Positions 1 through 8,520 of a stretch of 64,000 nt of DNA are shown here, piece by piece. Made by a program: the position numbers and the translations under genes. The notes beneath the pieces were generated by a model, which had not been told where the DNA came from, ran no database searches, and saw nothing but the letters and a program-made list of their open reading frames with translations. This DNA comes from Candidatus Phytoplasma vitis (GTDB taxonomy: Bacteria > Bacillota_I > Bacilli_A > Acholeplasmatales > Acholeplasmataceae). How positions within the stretch are numbered: position 1 is the first letter of the stretch; each line of letters opens with the position of its first letter. The stretch spans positions 186,001 to 250,000 of the forward strand of contig CP097583.1 in assembly GCA_023934045.1 (NCBI GenBank). The letters are read 5' to 3'.

Positions 1-505
1 AAAAAACGTAAGAATTGTTAAGAATGCTGTTATTAATGATGAATTATCTAATTTAAATAATCATGAACTACGTTATTATCAAAAAGAAGCTGTAAAAGAA
101 GCAATAGAACATTATAAATATAATAATCGTGGATTATTAGAAATGGCTTGTGGCACTGGGAAAACTTTTGTTTCTAAACACATTATGAAATCATTATTGC
201 CAGAAGGAGGTATTGTTTTTTATTTTGTTCCTTGGATTAATTTATTAGAACAAAGCGCTCTTTATTTTAATGATTCTGATATTTTAATTATTCCTATTTG
301 TAGTCAAGAAGACAAAATTATTCAAAAAGCCCAAAAAGAAGATTTTTTTGAAACTGATATAATGGATTTTAGTAATTTTTTAGATAACCCCTCAATTCAG
401 ATATTAAAAAAAAATATAAATATATTATGTTTTTTTGTACTTATCAATCTCATGATAGATTGGCAGATAGTCAAGAAAAAGAATTTTTACCTGAAGCTGA
501 TTTAA
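1..505 (+). CDS. Type ISP-like restriction enzyme, helicase N-part (5' cut by window, frameshifted)
   Basis: The reading frame is open from base 2 to the window edge, so the gene begins upstream. It shows a helicase Q-motif-like LRYYQ at about 83, then a Walker A motif MACGTGKT at 143-166, typical of superfamily 2 ATPases. The downstream DEAH box, methylase and C-terminal part follow in two other frames. In Type ISP enzymes (LlaGI/LlaBIII type) one chain carries nuclease, helicase, coupler, N6-adenine methylase and target recognition domains in that order; the nuclease would lie upstream of the window. The frame breaks between the A9 run at 406-414 and the T7 run at 430-436; one missing base would account for it. 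After about 430 the residues in this frame are shadow sequence up to the stop at 505. Confidence 0.75.
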   Translation, partial: KNVRIVKNAVINDELSNLNNHELRYYQKEAVKEAIEHYKYNNRGLLEMACGTGKTFVSKHIMKSLLPEGGIVFYFVPWINLLEQSALYFNDSDILIIPICSQEDKIIQKAQKEDFFETDIMDFSNFLDNPSIQILKKNINILCFFVLINLMIDWQIVKKKNFYLKLI

Positions 506-3324
506 TTATTTGTGATGAAGCACATCATATGACTTATCAATCCAAAATAAATGAAAAAGACAAAAATTTATTTCAAAATTTACACGAGAATATAAAAACC
601 AAAAAAGCTTTATTTATGACCGCTACTGTTAAAATTTTGTTGAGTAGCAAAAAAAATAAAAATGAATTCATTGATATGAGTAATAAAGAAATTTTCGGAG
701 AGATTTTTTATTCTTTAGATTTAGGAACTGCTATTAAAAAAAATATTTTATGTGATTATAACGTCATTATTTCTAGATTACCAGATATCGATGAAGCAAA
801 ATCAATTGATAAAACTTTAAAAGATGAAGATAAAAATACAATGAATGAATTGATTGACAAGAGTTTACCTAAAAAAAATCAAAAAGAAACAGAAGAATAT
901 TATTTATATCGTAAAGAAAAATTTTTAACTCAAACAAGATTAAGAAACATCCCTAAAATAGTAGGTATTATTAAAACTATTGAAAATAATTCAGATCAAA
1001 AAAATTCTGTTATCGCTTTTGTAAATAGCGTTATAAAAAATCGAGCTCAAAAAGCATCTTCATTTATGGAAAGCATTATAAATAATTTAAAAAATCGATC
1101 TCAAAGTGATCCAAATGTCATTATCAAAACTGATTATATTACAGGATCAATGATGCCTTGTGAAAGAAAAGAAAAATTAGATAAATTAGTTTATGAAAAA
1201 TCATTTGTATTATGGAATTGTCTTTGTTTAACTGAAGGGATAGATATTCCTGGTTGTAATACTGTTGTTTTTTTTGATCCTAAAAATTCTACTTTAGAAA
1301 TTATTCAAGCAGTAGGACGTATTTTAAGAAAAGATCCTAATAATCCTAATAAAATAGCAAAAATTATTTTATTGCCCTTCGAAAATAATGATGACAGTTC
1401 TTTTATGAGAAATATTTCTTTTGAAAATAATAATAATTTTTTAAAGACTTTAAAATATATTTTGATTAGTGATAGTCGTTTTCGTAATTCTAAATCAGAA
1501 GAACAAAAAGATAAAATTGGAAAAATAATGAAAAACAAATCACCACAAACTAATGATCTATCTTTAAAGAATATAAAAGAAAAAGAATCCAATGAAATAA
1601 AAAAACAAGATCAAGAAAATATTGATTTTGTATACAAACATTTGATTTCTGAAGTGGTTAAATACAATGGTTTTTCTTGGCGCAACTTAGTTTTAGAAAT
1701 TAAAAATACTTTAGAAACTATTAAAGATATTATTCAACAAGACAGCAAAAATGGTATTTTGGATAAAATAAAAAAAATGTTTGGAACTATTTTAAAAATT
1801 GATGAAAAAAAATTAGAAGATAATCAAACTGCAGATATTTTATCACAATATGTTTTATTTTATCCTATTTTAGAAAAAATTTATGAAGTAGAATGTTCTT
1901 TATTTAATGAATTAGATGTCCTTTTAGAACAATTAGGAGTTTATAAACAAGTTCAAGAAATAGCAAAACCAACGATTAAGTCTTTTAATAAAACTTTATA
2001 TTTGGAATATAAAAATATTGATGATAAATTACATATTTTTACTCAAATTTATAATAAACTTTTAAAAGAAACTGATCCTCAACTAACTTCAGAAAATGGC
2101 ATGTGGTATACTCCTGGATGGGTAGTAGAAATTTTATGGGATCTTTTACTTAAATTAGAACCTAAATTAAATCCTCAAAACCCTCAAAATAGTCCTTATC
2201 ACGTGATTGATCCTTCTTCCGGAACAGCTTCTTTTATTGTTCATTTTGTTCAAAAAATATTAAAAGAAACAAAAACAATTGACAAATTTTATGACAATTA
2301 TCTTCATATTCGTGAAATTCATTTTCTTGCTTTTATGATTAGTGTTTTCCAAGTAACTATCGCAGCTAAAAAAGAACAACCACCAAAAAATATTCATTGG
2401 GGTGATACTTTAAAAAACGAAAGTAAAAGCTCAAATTTTATAGCAGAACAGCATAGAGGAAATAAAGAATTTACTATTATTATAACTAATCCACCTTGGA
2501 AAGTAAGTCAAACAAAGGACGCAGGAAAAACAAAAATATCGTATAAAGAAAAAGATTATCCAAATTTAAAATATAATGATCCAAACACATATTGGGTTGA
2601 TGATCGGATAAAAGAAACTTTTGTTCAAAAAAGCGGAAAATTAAGGAGTATAGGAAGTTCATATAATATTTATCGTCGATTTGTTCGTTGGAGCTTAGAC
2701 CGTATTCAAAGAGGTTGGATAGCGATGGTTTTACCTAATTCTTTTTTAACTGAAAATGTAGAAGGATTCCGTCGTAGTTTAACTGATGAATGTGAAAAAA
2801 TTTATCTTGTAAATTTAAAAGGAGCACAAGGTATGAGAGTATCTTTCCCTGAAAAAGAAGGTGCCAATATTTTTAAAACTGAAACTCAAAAACCTAACAC
2901 ACAAGGAGTAGTTTTATTATTGTGTTTTAAAGATATAGATAATCAAAAAGAAGAAGCGAAAACTTATTATCACGAAGTTCCTGATGGTTTAAAAATTAGT
3001 GAGAAATACAAACATTTAAAAAAACATTTTAAAAACTTAAAAAACGATTTTAAAGACGATGATTTTTTTGAAGAAATTGAATTAGATAAAAATGATATGT
3101 GGTTTAATAAACCAGAAATAGCACCTCAAACATGGCAAGCTTTAACTGAAAAAGATGTAAAAACCAAAAATGAAAATGCAAAAAGTTTTTATTTTAAAAC
3201 AAGAAAGGACGGCTTAAAAAGTAATTGCTCTGAATTTGTTTATCACGAAAATTTAAATGGCTTAAAATCAAAAATTAAAAAATTTATTGATTTTTATGAA
3301 AAATGTCGTCTAGAAAAAAAATAA
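427..3324 (+). CDS. Type ISP-like restriction enzyme: helicase plus N6-adenine methylase part
   Basis: This is the long middle part of the broken gene. Residues 30-33 are the DEAH box (Walker B), followed by a TAT motif III near 64, EGIDIPG near 269 (motif V) and QAVGRILR near 293 (motif VI), giving a complete helicase C-half. A long linker follows. Residues about 594-602 read DPSSGTASF, the AdoMet-binding motif I of gamma-type N6-adenine methylases, and NPPW near 688 is the catalytic motif IV. Known Type ISP enzymes translocate on DNA and cut after two complexes converge. The ATG at 427 lies inside the frameshift zone and is probably not a native start. The frame ends at 3324, just after an A8 run at 3314-3321, while the protein evidently continues in the next frame. 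A Type I/III helicase-methylase fusion is the alternative. Confidence 0.8.
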   Translation: MFFCTYQSHDRLADSQEKEFLPEADLIICDEAHHMTYQSKINEKDKNLFQNLHENIKTKKALFMTATVKILLSSKKNKNEFIDMSNKEIFGEIFYSLDLGTAIKKNILCDYNVIISRLPDIDEAKSIDKTLKDEDKNTMNELIDKSLPKKNQKETEEYYLYRKEKFLTQTRLRNIPKIVGIIKTIENNSDQKNSVIAFVNSVIKNRAQKASSFMESIINNLKNRSQSDPNVIIKTDYITGSMMPCERKEKLDKLVYEKSFVLWNCLCLTEGIDIPGCNTVVFFDPKNSTLEIIQAVGRILRKDPNNPNKIAKIILLPFENNDDSSFMRNISFENNNNFLKTLKYILISDSRFRNSKSEEQKDKIGKIMKNKSPQTNDLSLKNIKEKESNEIKKQDQENIDFVYKHLISEVVKYNGFSWRNLVLEIKNTLETIKDIIQQDSKNGILDKIKKMFGTILKIDEKKLEDNQTADILSQYVLFYPILEKIYEVECSLFNELDVLLEQLGVYKQVQEIAKPTIKSFNKTLYLEYKNIDDKLHIFTQIYNKLLKETDPQLTSENGMWYTPGWVVEILWDLLLKLEPKLNPQNPQNSPYHVIDPSSGTASFIVHFVQKILKETKTIDKFYDNYLHIREIHFLAFMISVFQVTIAAKKEQPPKNIHWGDTLKNESKSSNFIAEQHRGNKEFTIIITNPPWKVSQTKDAGKTKISYKEKDYPNLKYNDPNTYWVDDRIKETFVQKSGKLRSIGSSYNIYRRFVRWSLDRIQRGWIAMVLPNSFLTENVEGFRRSLTDECEKIYLVNLKGAQGMRVSFPEKEGANIFKTETQKPNTQGVVLLLCFKDIDNQKEEAKTYYHEVPDGLKISEKYKHLKKHFKNLKNDFKDDDFFEEIELDKNDMWFNKPEIAPQTWQALTEKDVKTKNENAKSFYFKTRKDGLKSNCSEFVYHENLNGLKSKIKKFIDFYEKCRLEKK

Positions 3325-4055
3325 TTGATAATCCGAATGTTATTAAGTGGCATGATAAATTAAAAAACAATTGTTTAAAGAATAAACCTATTTTATTTGA
3401 CGAAAATAAAATTAAAAAAGCTATAAGAAGACCTTTTAAAGAACAATATTTATATTTAGAACCTTTAATAATTTCTGACATTGCTAAACAAGATCAATAT
3501 TATCAAGAAGAAAATATTTCGCTTTGTGTTACTTATAATTCAGTTTTTTTTGAATGTTTAGTGGTTAATAGAATTCCTGATATGAGTTTACTTTATGTTA
3601 CTAAATGTTATACTATGAGTGATTTAATTCCTAAAGAACCTTATAATCAAAAAGAATGGATGGCCATTTTATATTCTTTATTCCATCACACAGATTATAA
3701 AGACAAAGCAAAAAATTTTTTAAAAAGTAATTTACCAACTATTCCACCTTTAACAAAACAAAATCAAAAAGATTTATTAATTTTAGGTCAAAAATTAATG
3801 GAACTTCATTTAAATTATCAAAAACTAGAAGACAGTAAAGATATTTATGATGAAAGTAATAAACCAAATAATTTTATTCAATACCATCGTAAAATGCCTT
3901 TTTTATCACAAGAAGCTTTAGATTATGAATTATTTAATAAACCCATTCTTTATTCTTTAAGGGATTCTGATTTATTTCCAAAATTAGTAACTTTAGCAAC
4001 TAAAACAACCGCTATTAAAAAAGAAATTGATAAAATTGTTTTAAATTTACAGTAA
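3303..4055 (+). CDS. Type ISP-like restriction enzyme, C-terminal (target recognition) part
   Basis: This 250-residue frame overlaps the previous part by 22 bases and lacks a separate ribosome-binding site. It continues the protein where the upstream frame stops: one extra A in the A8 run at 3314-3321 would join the two seamlessly. Its content (an RRPFK...YLYLEPL stretch near the start, no catalytic motif) fits the C-terminal target-recognition domain of Type ISP enzymes, which sets the methylation site. The assignment to that domain is by position, not by a recognised motif. Together the three pieces would encode about 1350 residues within the window. Confidence 0.65.
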   Translation: MSSRKKIIDNPNVIKWHDKLKNNCLKNKPILFDENKIKKAIRRPFKEQYLYLEPLIISDIAKQDQYYQEENISLCVTYNSVFFECLVVNRIPDMSLLYVTKCYTMSDLIPKEPYNQKEWMAILYSLFHHTDYKDKAKNFLKSNLPTIPPLTKQNQKDLLILGQKLMELHLNYQKLEDSKDIYDESNKPNNFIQYHRKMPFLSQEALDYELFNKPILYSLRDSDLFPKLVTLATKTTAIKKEIDKIVLNLQ

Positions 4056-4256
4056 TATCATTTTTTAAAATTTTTTGTTAAAAGATCTTTTTTACAGAAA
4101 ATAAAATTTCGAAATATTATTATTAAGTAATTAAAAAATTAATAATTTTATCATAAAATTAAGACTCATTAAGGTCTTTTTTTATGTTATTATAACAATC
4201 ACATATTAAATTGATTAGTTATAATTACCTTAAATATAATAATAAAAATAAAATAA

Positions 4257-4540
4257 GCGGATTGTATTCCACATAGTGTTATAAAAAATTGTAAATGTTT
4301 TTTTAATTCATTTTTAATGACTAATTTTTTTATTTTATATCTTAATTTCCAAAATTTTATCCTTTCTTTTTTTATTAAAATAAAAAAAGAACAATAAAAT
4401 TGTTCTTAATTTAAGAATTTAATGACATGGTATGGCTGATTATTTTCTTTTTTTACTAAAAACAAAAAAAAGACTAGTTTTTTAACTAGTCTTTTCAGTA
4501 TTAAAAATTAATTTATTTACAAAAATTTATAATAGTGATA
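4257..4540 (-). repeat. TIR-bounded dispersed repeat, copy A (inverted orientation)
   Basis: It begins with GTGTTATAAAAAATTGTAAA at about 4278 and ends with the reverse complement of TGTTATAAATTTTTGTAAAT (about 4517-4536). These are the two terminal arms of a short repeat found again at 11428-11705, 44583-45118 and 50607-51118, with end fragments at 6830 and 58405. Inside is the common poly-T-flanked hairpin (4470-4493) and a second small hairpin around AAGAACAATAAAATTGTTCTT at about 4389. This copy is inverted relative to the one at 11428-11705, so the two bracket the dehydrogenase/FtsH segment. The TG...CA ends resemble IS3-family ends, but no transposase is encoded. The interval between the restriction gene and the dehydrogenase otherwise holds nothing recognisable. 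Confidence 0.7.
4465..4498. terminator. Bidirectional hairpin terminator inside repeat copy A
   Basis: A perfect 10-bp stem, AAGACTAGTT (4470-4479) with AACTAGTCTT (4484-4493), is flanked by A-rich sequence on the left and T-rich sequence on the right. It can therefore stop transcripts from either side, and lies about 70 bases beyond the 3' end of the minus-strand dehydrogenase gene. Confidence 0.7.
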
Positions 4541-4564
4541 ATTTTTATTATTATAAAAAAATCA

Positions 4565-5527
4565 TTATAAAATAGATTCATCGATAATACCTTTTAATAA
4601 TTTAGCAGAATTTAGTAATTGTTCTTTTTCTTTATCATTTAATGAAATTTCTAAAATTTTTTCTACACCTGATTTTCCGATAACACTAGGAACACCTAGA
4701 TAAATATCTTTAATACTATATTCTCCTTGTAAATAAGATGAAGTATTTAAAACTTTTTTCTCGTCTTTAATAATAGCTTCTACAATATTTAAGACTGAAA
4801 TTGCGATACCATAGTTAGTATAACCTTTTTGACTGATGATTTCATAAGCTGATTTTTGTACTTTATTAGCAATCATTTCTTTAAAATCATTTATTTCATG
4901 TTTTTCGATATTTTTTTTAGATAATAATTTTTTGAAATTTTCTTCAAAAGAAACTCCATGCACATTTAAACATGACCATGTCACTATTTGGCTATCACCA
5001 TGTTCTCCAATAATATTTCCGTTGATATCACGAGCATCAATATTCATTTCTTGTGATAATAAAAATTTTAAACGAGCTGTATCTAAAGTTGTTCCAGATC
5101 CTAATACTCTATGAGATGGGAAACCTGATAATTTATAAGCAATATATGTCAAAATATCACAAGGATTTGAAACAATTAATAAAAAAGTTTTAGGACTATA
5201 TAAAGTAATAGGAGTAATGATTTTTTGAAAAAGTGTCAAATTACTTTTAATTAAATCTAATCGATTATTTAAATTTTTTGACGGAATCGAAGCAGTAATA
5301 ATTACAATATCAGAATCTTTAGTATCTTTATAATCGCTAGTAGCTGTTATTTTAATAGGATGCAATGAATTAACACCTTGACTGATATCTGTAGCTTCAC
5401 CTTGTGCTTTAATCGGATTAACATCTAAAATAACAATTTCAGAAACAATTTTATTAAGAGATAAAATTAATCCAATAGCTGATCCGACATTTCCTCCACC
5501 AATAATAGTTATTTTGTTTTGTTTCAT
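4565..5527 (-). CDS. L-2-hydroxyacid dehydrogenase, lactate/malate dehydrogenase family
   Basis: It catalyses NAD-dependent interconversion of a 2-hydroxyacid and a 2-oxoacid in the cytosol. The Rossmann motif GGGNVG is at residues 10-15, with D35 positioned to bind NAD ribose. The catalytic residues of the family are present: R89 in RLDL, N121 in SNPCD, R152 in LDTARL and H176 in GEHGDS. The 320-residue length is normal. LDTARLKFLL and GEHGDS look more like lactate than malate dehydrogenase. The residue that separates the two enzymes (Gln in lactate, Arg in malate) falls in ASIPSKNLNN, where I find neither, so substrate preference cannot be read. Start is the ATG with GAGG upstream. It stands alone, followed by the bidirectional hairpin in repeat copy A. 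Confidence 0.85.
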   Translation of the reverse strand: MKQNKITIIGGGNVGSAIGLILSLNKIVSEIVILDVNPIKAQGEATDISQGVNSLHPIKITATSDYKDTKDSDIVIITASIPSKNLNNRLDLIKSNLTLFQKIITPITLYSPKTFLLIVSNPCDILTYIAYKLSGFPSHRVLGSGTTLDTARLKFLLSQEMNIDARDINGNIIGEHGDSQIVTWSCLNVHGVSFEENFKKLLSKKNIEKHEINDFKEMIANKVQKSAYEIISQKGYTNYGIAISVLNIVEAIIKDEKKVLNTSSYLQGEYSIKDIYLGVPSVIGKSGVEKILEISLNDKEKEQLLNSAKLLKGIIDESIL

Positions 5528-5789
5528 ATAATAAAATACCTCTTTTTTTATTTTTAATTAATTAATTAATATTATATTATTTTATAAATCAAAAACAAGT
5601 TTTTTATAATCAATTATTATATTTATTGATTTTTTTATATAAATAAAAAGTTAATTAAAATAAATATTTATTTTAAAAACCAAATAAATATAAATTAAAA
5701 AGAATTAAACAAATTTCAAAAATATTTTATTAAAATAATTATTATATAATTTTAAAATTATAGTGATAAAACAATTGCGTTTAATATTT

Positions 5790-6118
5790 AAATATAAGGA
5801 TGAATCAACTTTGTTTAAGATTCAAATCTTTTATTGCAGTTAGTCTCTAGTTCCAAAACCATATGATCAAGTTTTCAAGCATATGGATTTCCATAATTTT
5901 ATCCTTCTCGGGTGAAATAATCTTTCATAAGATTATTTCCACATACTTGCTTTTATATCGAATAGTCAAACCACTTTTATGACTTGATGATATTTCATAA
6001 TATGTTGGATATTGATTAGATAACATGATATTTAGGTCTCTTGTTTTTCAATTTTTTAAAAGTGATAATTTAAAAGTCAAATTTTTTATTTTGAAATCAA
6101 TGATTTGACGTTTTTCTT
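5790..6118 (+). ncRNA. Candidate structured RNA, identity unknown
   Basis: This block is less AT-rich than its surroundings, has no open frame on either strand, and contains strong hairpins. One is an 11-bp perfect stem GAAATAATCTT (5914-5924) with AAGATTATTTC (5929-5939) and a four-base loop. Another is CCATATG (5859-5865) with CATATGG (5880-5886). A GTCAAAT/ATTTGAC stem (6076-6082, 6103-6109) followed by TTTTTCTTTT would terminate a plus-strand transcript. I compared it with memory of RNase P RNA, SRP RNA, T-box and common riboswitch consensus motifs and saw no match. It could instead be a leader on the minus strand for the dehydrogenase. Strand and limits are inferred. Confidence 0.35.
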
Positions 6119-6345
6119 TTACATTTTTGCATAAGATATAAGATAATATTAAAAAAAGATTTTAAAATTATTATTAAAAAGGATCATAAGTTGTTTTTAA
6201 CTACAATTTATATATGAAATAATTACGAAATAATAAAAAAATTAAAATTATTATTTTTAAAGCTTAAAATTTTTTTTAACTTAAATTAAATTAATAAAAA
6301 CATTAAATTCCAAATATTAAATATCAAATAAAAAAATATGTATTT

Positions 6346-6498
6346 TGACAGTTATTTTAGCTATCATTATCATTGTAATTTTTATTACATTAAGATATTG
6401 GTGTTTCACTAAACCAAAAAATATAAAAAATCTAAAAGCTTCCTGATACAGAAGAAGTAGCTAAGGGCGTAAGTCCACCTTTAGATCACGATAAATAG
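6346..6498 (+). pseudogene. Decayed small single-span membrane protein
   Basis: One frame gives a hydrophobic helix (LTVILAIIIIVIFITLRYW) and a basic stretch, then stops with TGA near 6444. The next frame continues with an acidic tail (DTEEVAKGVSPPLDHDK) to TAG at 6496-6498. No ATG lies in frame at the beginning. The pattern of TM helix plus short charged tail split by a frameshift suggests a dead gene; its family is not recognised. Confidence 0.35.
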
Positions 6499-6652
6499 CA
6501 TATTTTTTTCCTTTAAATTGAATCTTGGTATAAAAAAGACTAACTTAATGTAAGTCTTGTTAGTTTTAGTGAAAATTAATTTAGTTTATTTAAAATTATT
6601 TTTTATTTTTATTGATGAAAATTGTTTGTTTGTTTTAGTTTGAAAATAGAAT

Positions 6653-6677
6653 AGCCGTTGTGAAAACGGTTTTTTTG
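6653..6677 (+). terminator. Rho-independent terminator-like hairpin
   Basis: CCGTT (6655-6659) pairs with AACGG (6665-6669), extended by G-T and A-T, and is followed by TTTTTTT. Unusually GC-rich for this region. The transcript it would end is not identified. Confidence 0.5.
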
Positions 6678-6829
6678 TTTAATAATTAATTGTTTTATTT
6701 TTAAATATACTTATTTTTAATATCTTAATCTTTTTCAAAAAGATTATTTTTAGAAAAATATTCAATTAATTTTTGATTTGTAATTTCCTTTTCCTAATTA
6801 GGGGTTGGTGGTTGAGTATTTTCTCTTTT

Positions 6830-6915
6830 TACTAAAAAAAAAATACTAGTTAAAAAACTAGTCTTTTCGGTATTAAAAATGAATTTATTTACAAAAATTT
6901 ATAACAGTAGGAATT
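6830..6915 (-). repeat. Dispersed repeat, copy B (end fragment)
   Basis: It contains the ACTAGTT/AACTAGT hairpin followed by the arm ATTTACAAAAATTTATAACA ending near 6907, the reverse complement of the left end of the full repeat. Only this end is present. It lies just downstream of the minus-strand ftsH copy and may serve as its terminator. Confidence 0.6.
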
Positions 6916-6931
6916 TTTAAAATAACTTAAA

Positions 6932-8518
6932 TCATTTTTTAACTAATAAATCTATTTCTTCTTTATTAATAGTTTCTTTTTCTAATAATAAATTAGTTAT
7001 TTTATCTAATAAAGATTTATTTTCTTTAATAATTGTTTGACATTCTTGATAACATTCATCAACTATTTTTTTAATTTCTATATCGATCATTTTTTTATCG
7101 GAGAATTCTGAATCTTGAGTAATTCCTAATTCACTCATTCCATATTTAGTAACCATTAAACGAGCTATTTTAGTAGCTTGTTTAAAATCATCATAAGCAC
7201 CACTGGAAACATCATCAAAAACTAATTCTTCAGCTACTCTACCACCTAAATAAGAAATGATATTTGCTAACATTCTTTTTTTAGAAGAAAAGAAGGTTTC
7301 TTTTTCAGGCAACATTAAGTTATAACCACCTGCTGAACCTCTTGGAATAATAGTTATTTTTTGTACTTTTTGAGCATGTTCTAATTTTAAACCAATGACT
7401 GCGTGTCCTGCTTCATGATAAGCGACCATTTTTCTTTCTTCTTCATTATATTTAATTGATTTTTTAGCTGGCCCCATTAACACACGATCAATCGCTTCTT
7501 CTAGTTCTTCCATTGTAATCATTTCTTTTTGATTTCTTACTGTTAAAATAGAAGCTTCATTTAAAACAGCTCCTAATTGAGCTCCGCTCATTCCTGGAGT
7601 TTGTTTGGCTAATTGATGAAAATTAATATCAGATGAAATATTTTTATTACGAGCATGAACTTTTAAAATAGCTTCACGTGCTTTAACATCTGGCAATCCT
7701 ACTTTAAAGATTCTATCAAATCTTCCTGGTCTTAATAAAGCTGCATCTAAGATATCAGCTCTATTAGTAGCTCCGATAATAATAATACCTTTAGATGAAG
7801 AGAAACCATCCATTTCAGTAAGAAGTTGATTTAAAGTTTGATCTTTTTCTTGAGATCCTTCTGAAACACCTCCTCTTTTTCCACCTAAAACATCTATTTC
7901 GTCAATAAAAAGCACACAAGGAGCATTATCCTTAGCTTCTTTGAATAATTTTCTAACACGAGAAGCACCAACACCGACGTACATTTCAACAAATTCAGAA
8001 CCAGATACAGCATAAAAAGGTACATTTGCTTCTCCAGCTAAAGCTTTCGCTAATAAAGTTTTTCCTGTTCCAGGAGGGCCTTCTAATAAAATACCTTTAG
8101 GTATTTTAGCTCCTATAGAAGTATATTTTTGAGGTCTTTTTAAGAAATCAATTAATTCTTTCATTTCTTCTTTTTCTTCTTCGTTACCAGCAACATCTTT
8201 GAATGTGAATCTAGATTTTTGTTTTGAAGATATAAGAGGATTAGAGTTAAGTTTCGAGCCTCCATATAAAAAAGCTTCGCCCCAATAACCTAATAATAAT
8301 AAAACTTCTACAGAATACAAAAAATTAGTTATTACTGCTTTAATTTCTAATGTGATGAATTCTCTTATTTTATGAAAATTATAAAATCTTATTTGTTCTC
8401 GATTTAATATCTTTTGATCTAAAATTGTAATTATTAACTCGATAAAATAGAAAATAAGTAAAAAGAAAATACAATTTCTTAAATTTATTTTAGAAAAATA
8501 TTTTTTTAATTTTTTCAT
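6932..8518 (-). CDS. ftsH: FtsH, membrane AAA+ zinc metalloprotease (copy 1)
   Basis: This is an ATP-driven protease that extracts and degrades membrane and short-lived proteins. Two membrane spans lie near residues 15-35 and 62-80. The AAA domain carries GPPGTGKT (Walker A), VLFIDEID (Walker B) and RPGRFDR in the second region of homology; the M41 protease domain has the zinc site HEAGH. At 528 residues it is shorter than the usual 600-650, mainly in the extracytoplasmic loop. From residue 89 to the end it differs from the second copy (48697-50484) at only 8 of 440 positions that I counted, whereas the first 88 residues are unrelated, so the cytosolic part has been exchanged or recently duplicated. 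It follows the upstream gene by 2 bases and is probably co-transcribed. Multiple ftsH copies are typical of phytoplasma mobile units. Confidence 0.95.
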   Translation of the reverse strand: MKKLKKYFSKINLRNCIFFLLIFYFIELIITILDQKILNREQIRFYNFHKIREFITLEIKAVITNFLYSVEVLLLLGYWGEAFLYGGSKLNSNPLISSKQKSRFTFKDVAGNEEEKEEMKELIDFLKRPQKYTSIGAKIPKGILLEGPPGTGKTLLAKALAGEANVPFYAVSGSEFVEMYVGVGASRVRKLFKEAKDNAPCVLFIDEIDVLGGKRGGVSEGSQEKDQTLNQLLTEMDGFSSSKGIIIIGATNRADILDAALLRPGRFDRIFKVGLPDVKAREAILKVHARNKNISSDINFHQLAKQTPGMSGAQLGAVLNEASILTVRNQKEMITMEELEEAIDRVLMGPAKKSIKYNEEERKMVAYHEAGHAVIGLKLEHAQKVQKITIIPRGSAGGYNLMLPEKETFFSSKKRMLANIISYLGGRVAEELVFDDVSSGAYDDFKQATKIARLMVTKYGMSELGITQDSEFSDKKMIDIEIKKIVDECYQECQTIIKENKSLLDKITNLLLEKETINKEEIDLLVKK

Positions 8519-8520
8519 AA

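Larger units (their letters stand above)
5528..6931. other. Long non-coding interval (1.4 kb)
   Basis: No intact gene is visible. From left to right it holds AT-rich sequence upstream of the dehydrogenase (5528-5780), a hairpin-rich block (5790-6118), featureless AT-rich DNA, a decayed small membrane-protein frame (6346-6498), a terminator-like hairpin (6653-6677) and an end fragment of the dispersed repeat (6830-6915). Confidence 0.6.

Noticed and set aside
5790-6118. RNase P RNA, SRP RNA or T-box leader
   Set aside because: The hallmark strings (GAGGAAAGTCC for RNase P, GGAAGGAAGCAGC for SRP RNA, TGGTACCGCG for T-box) are absent on both strands.
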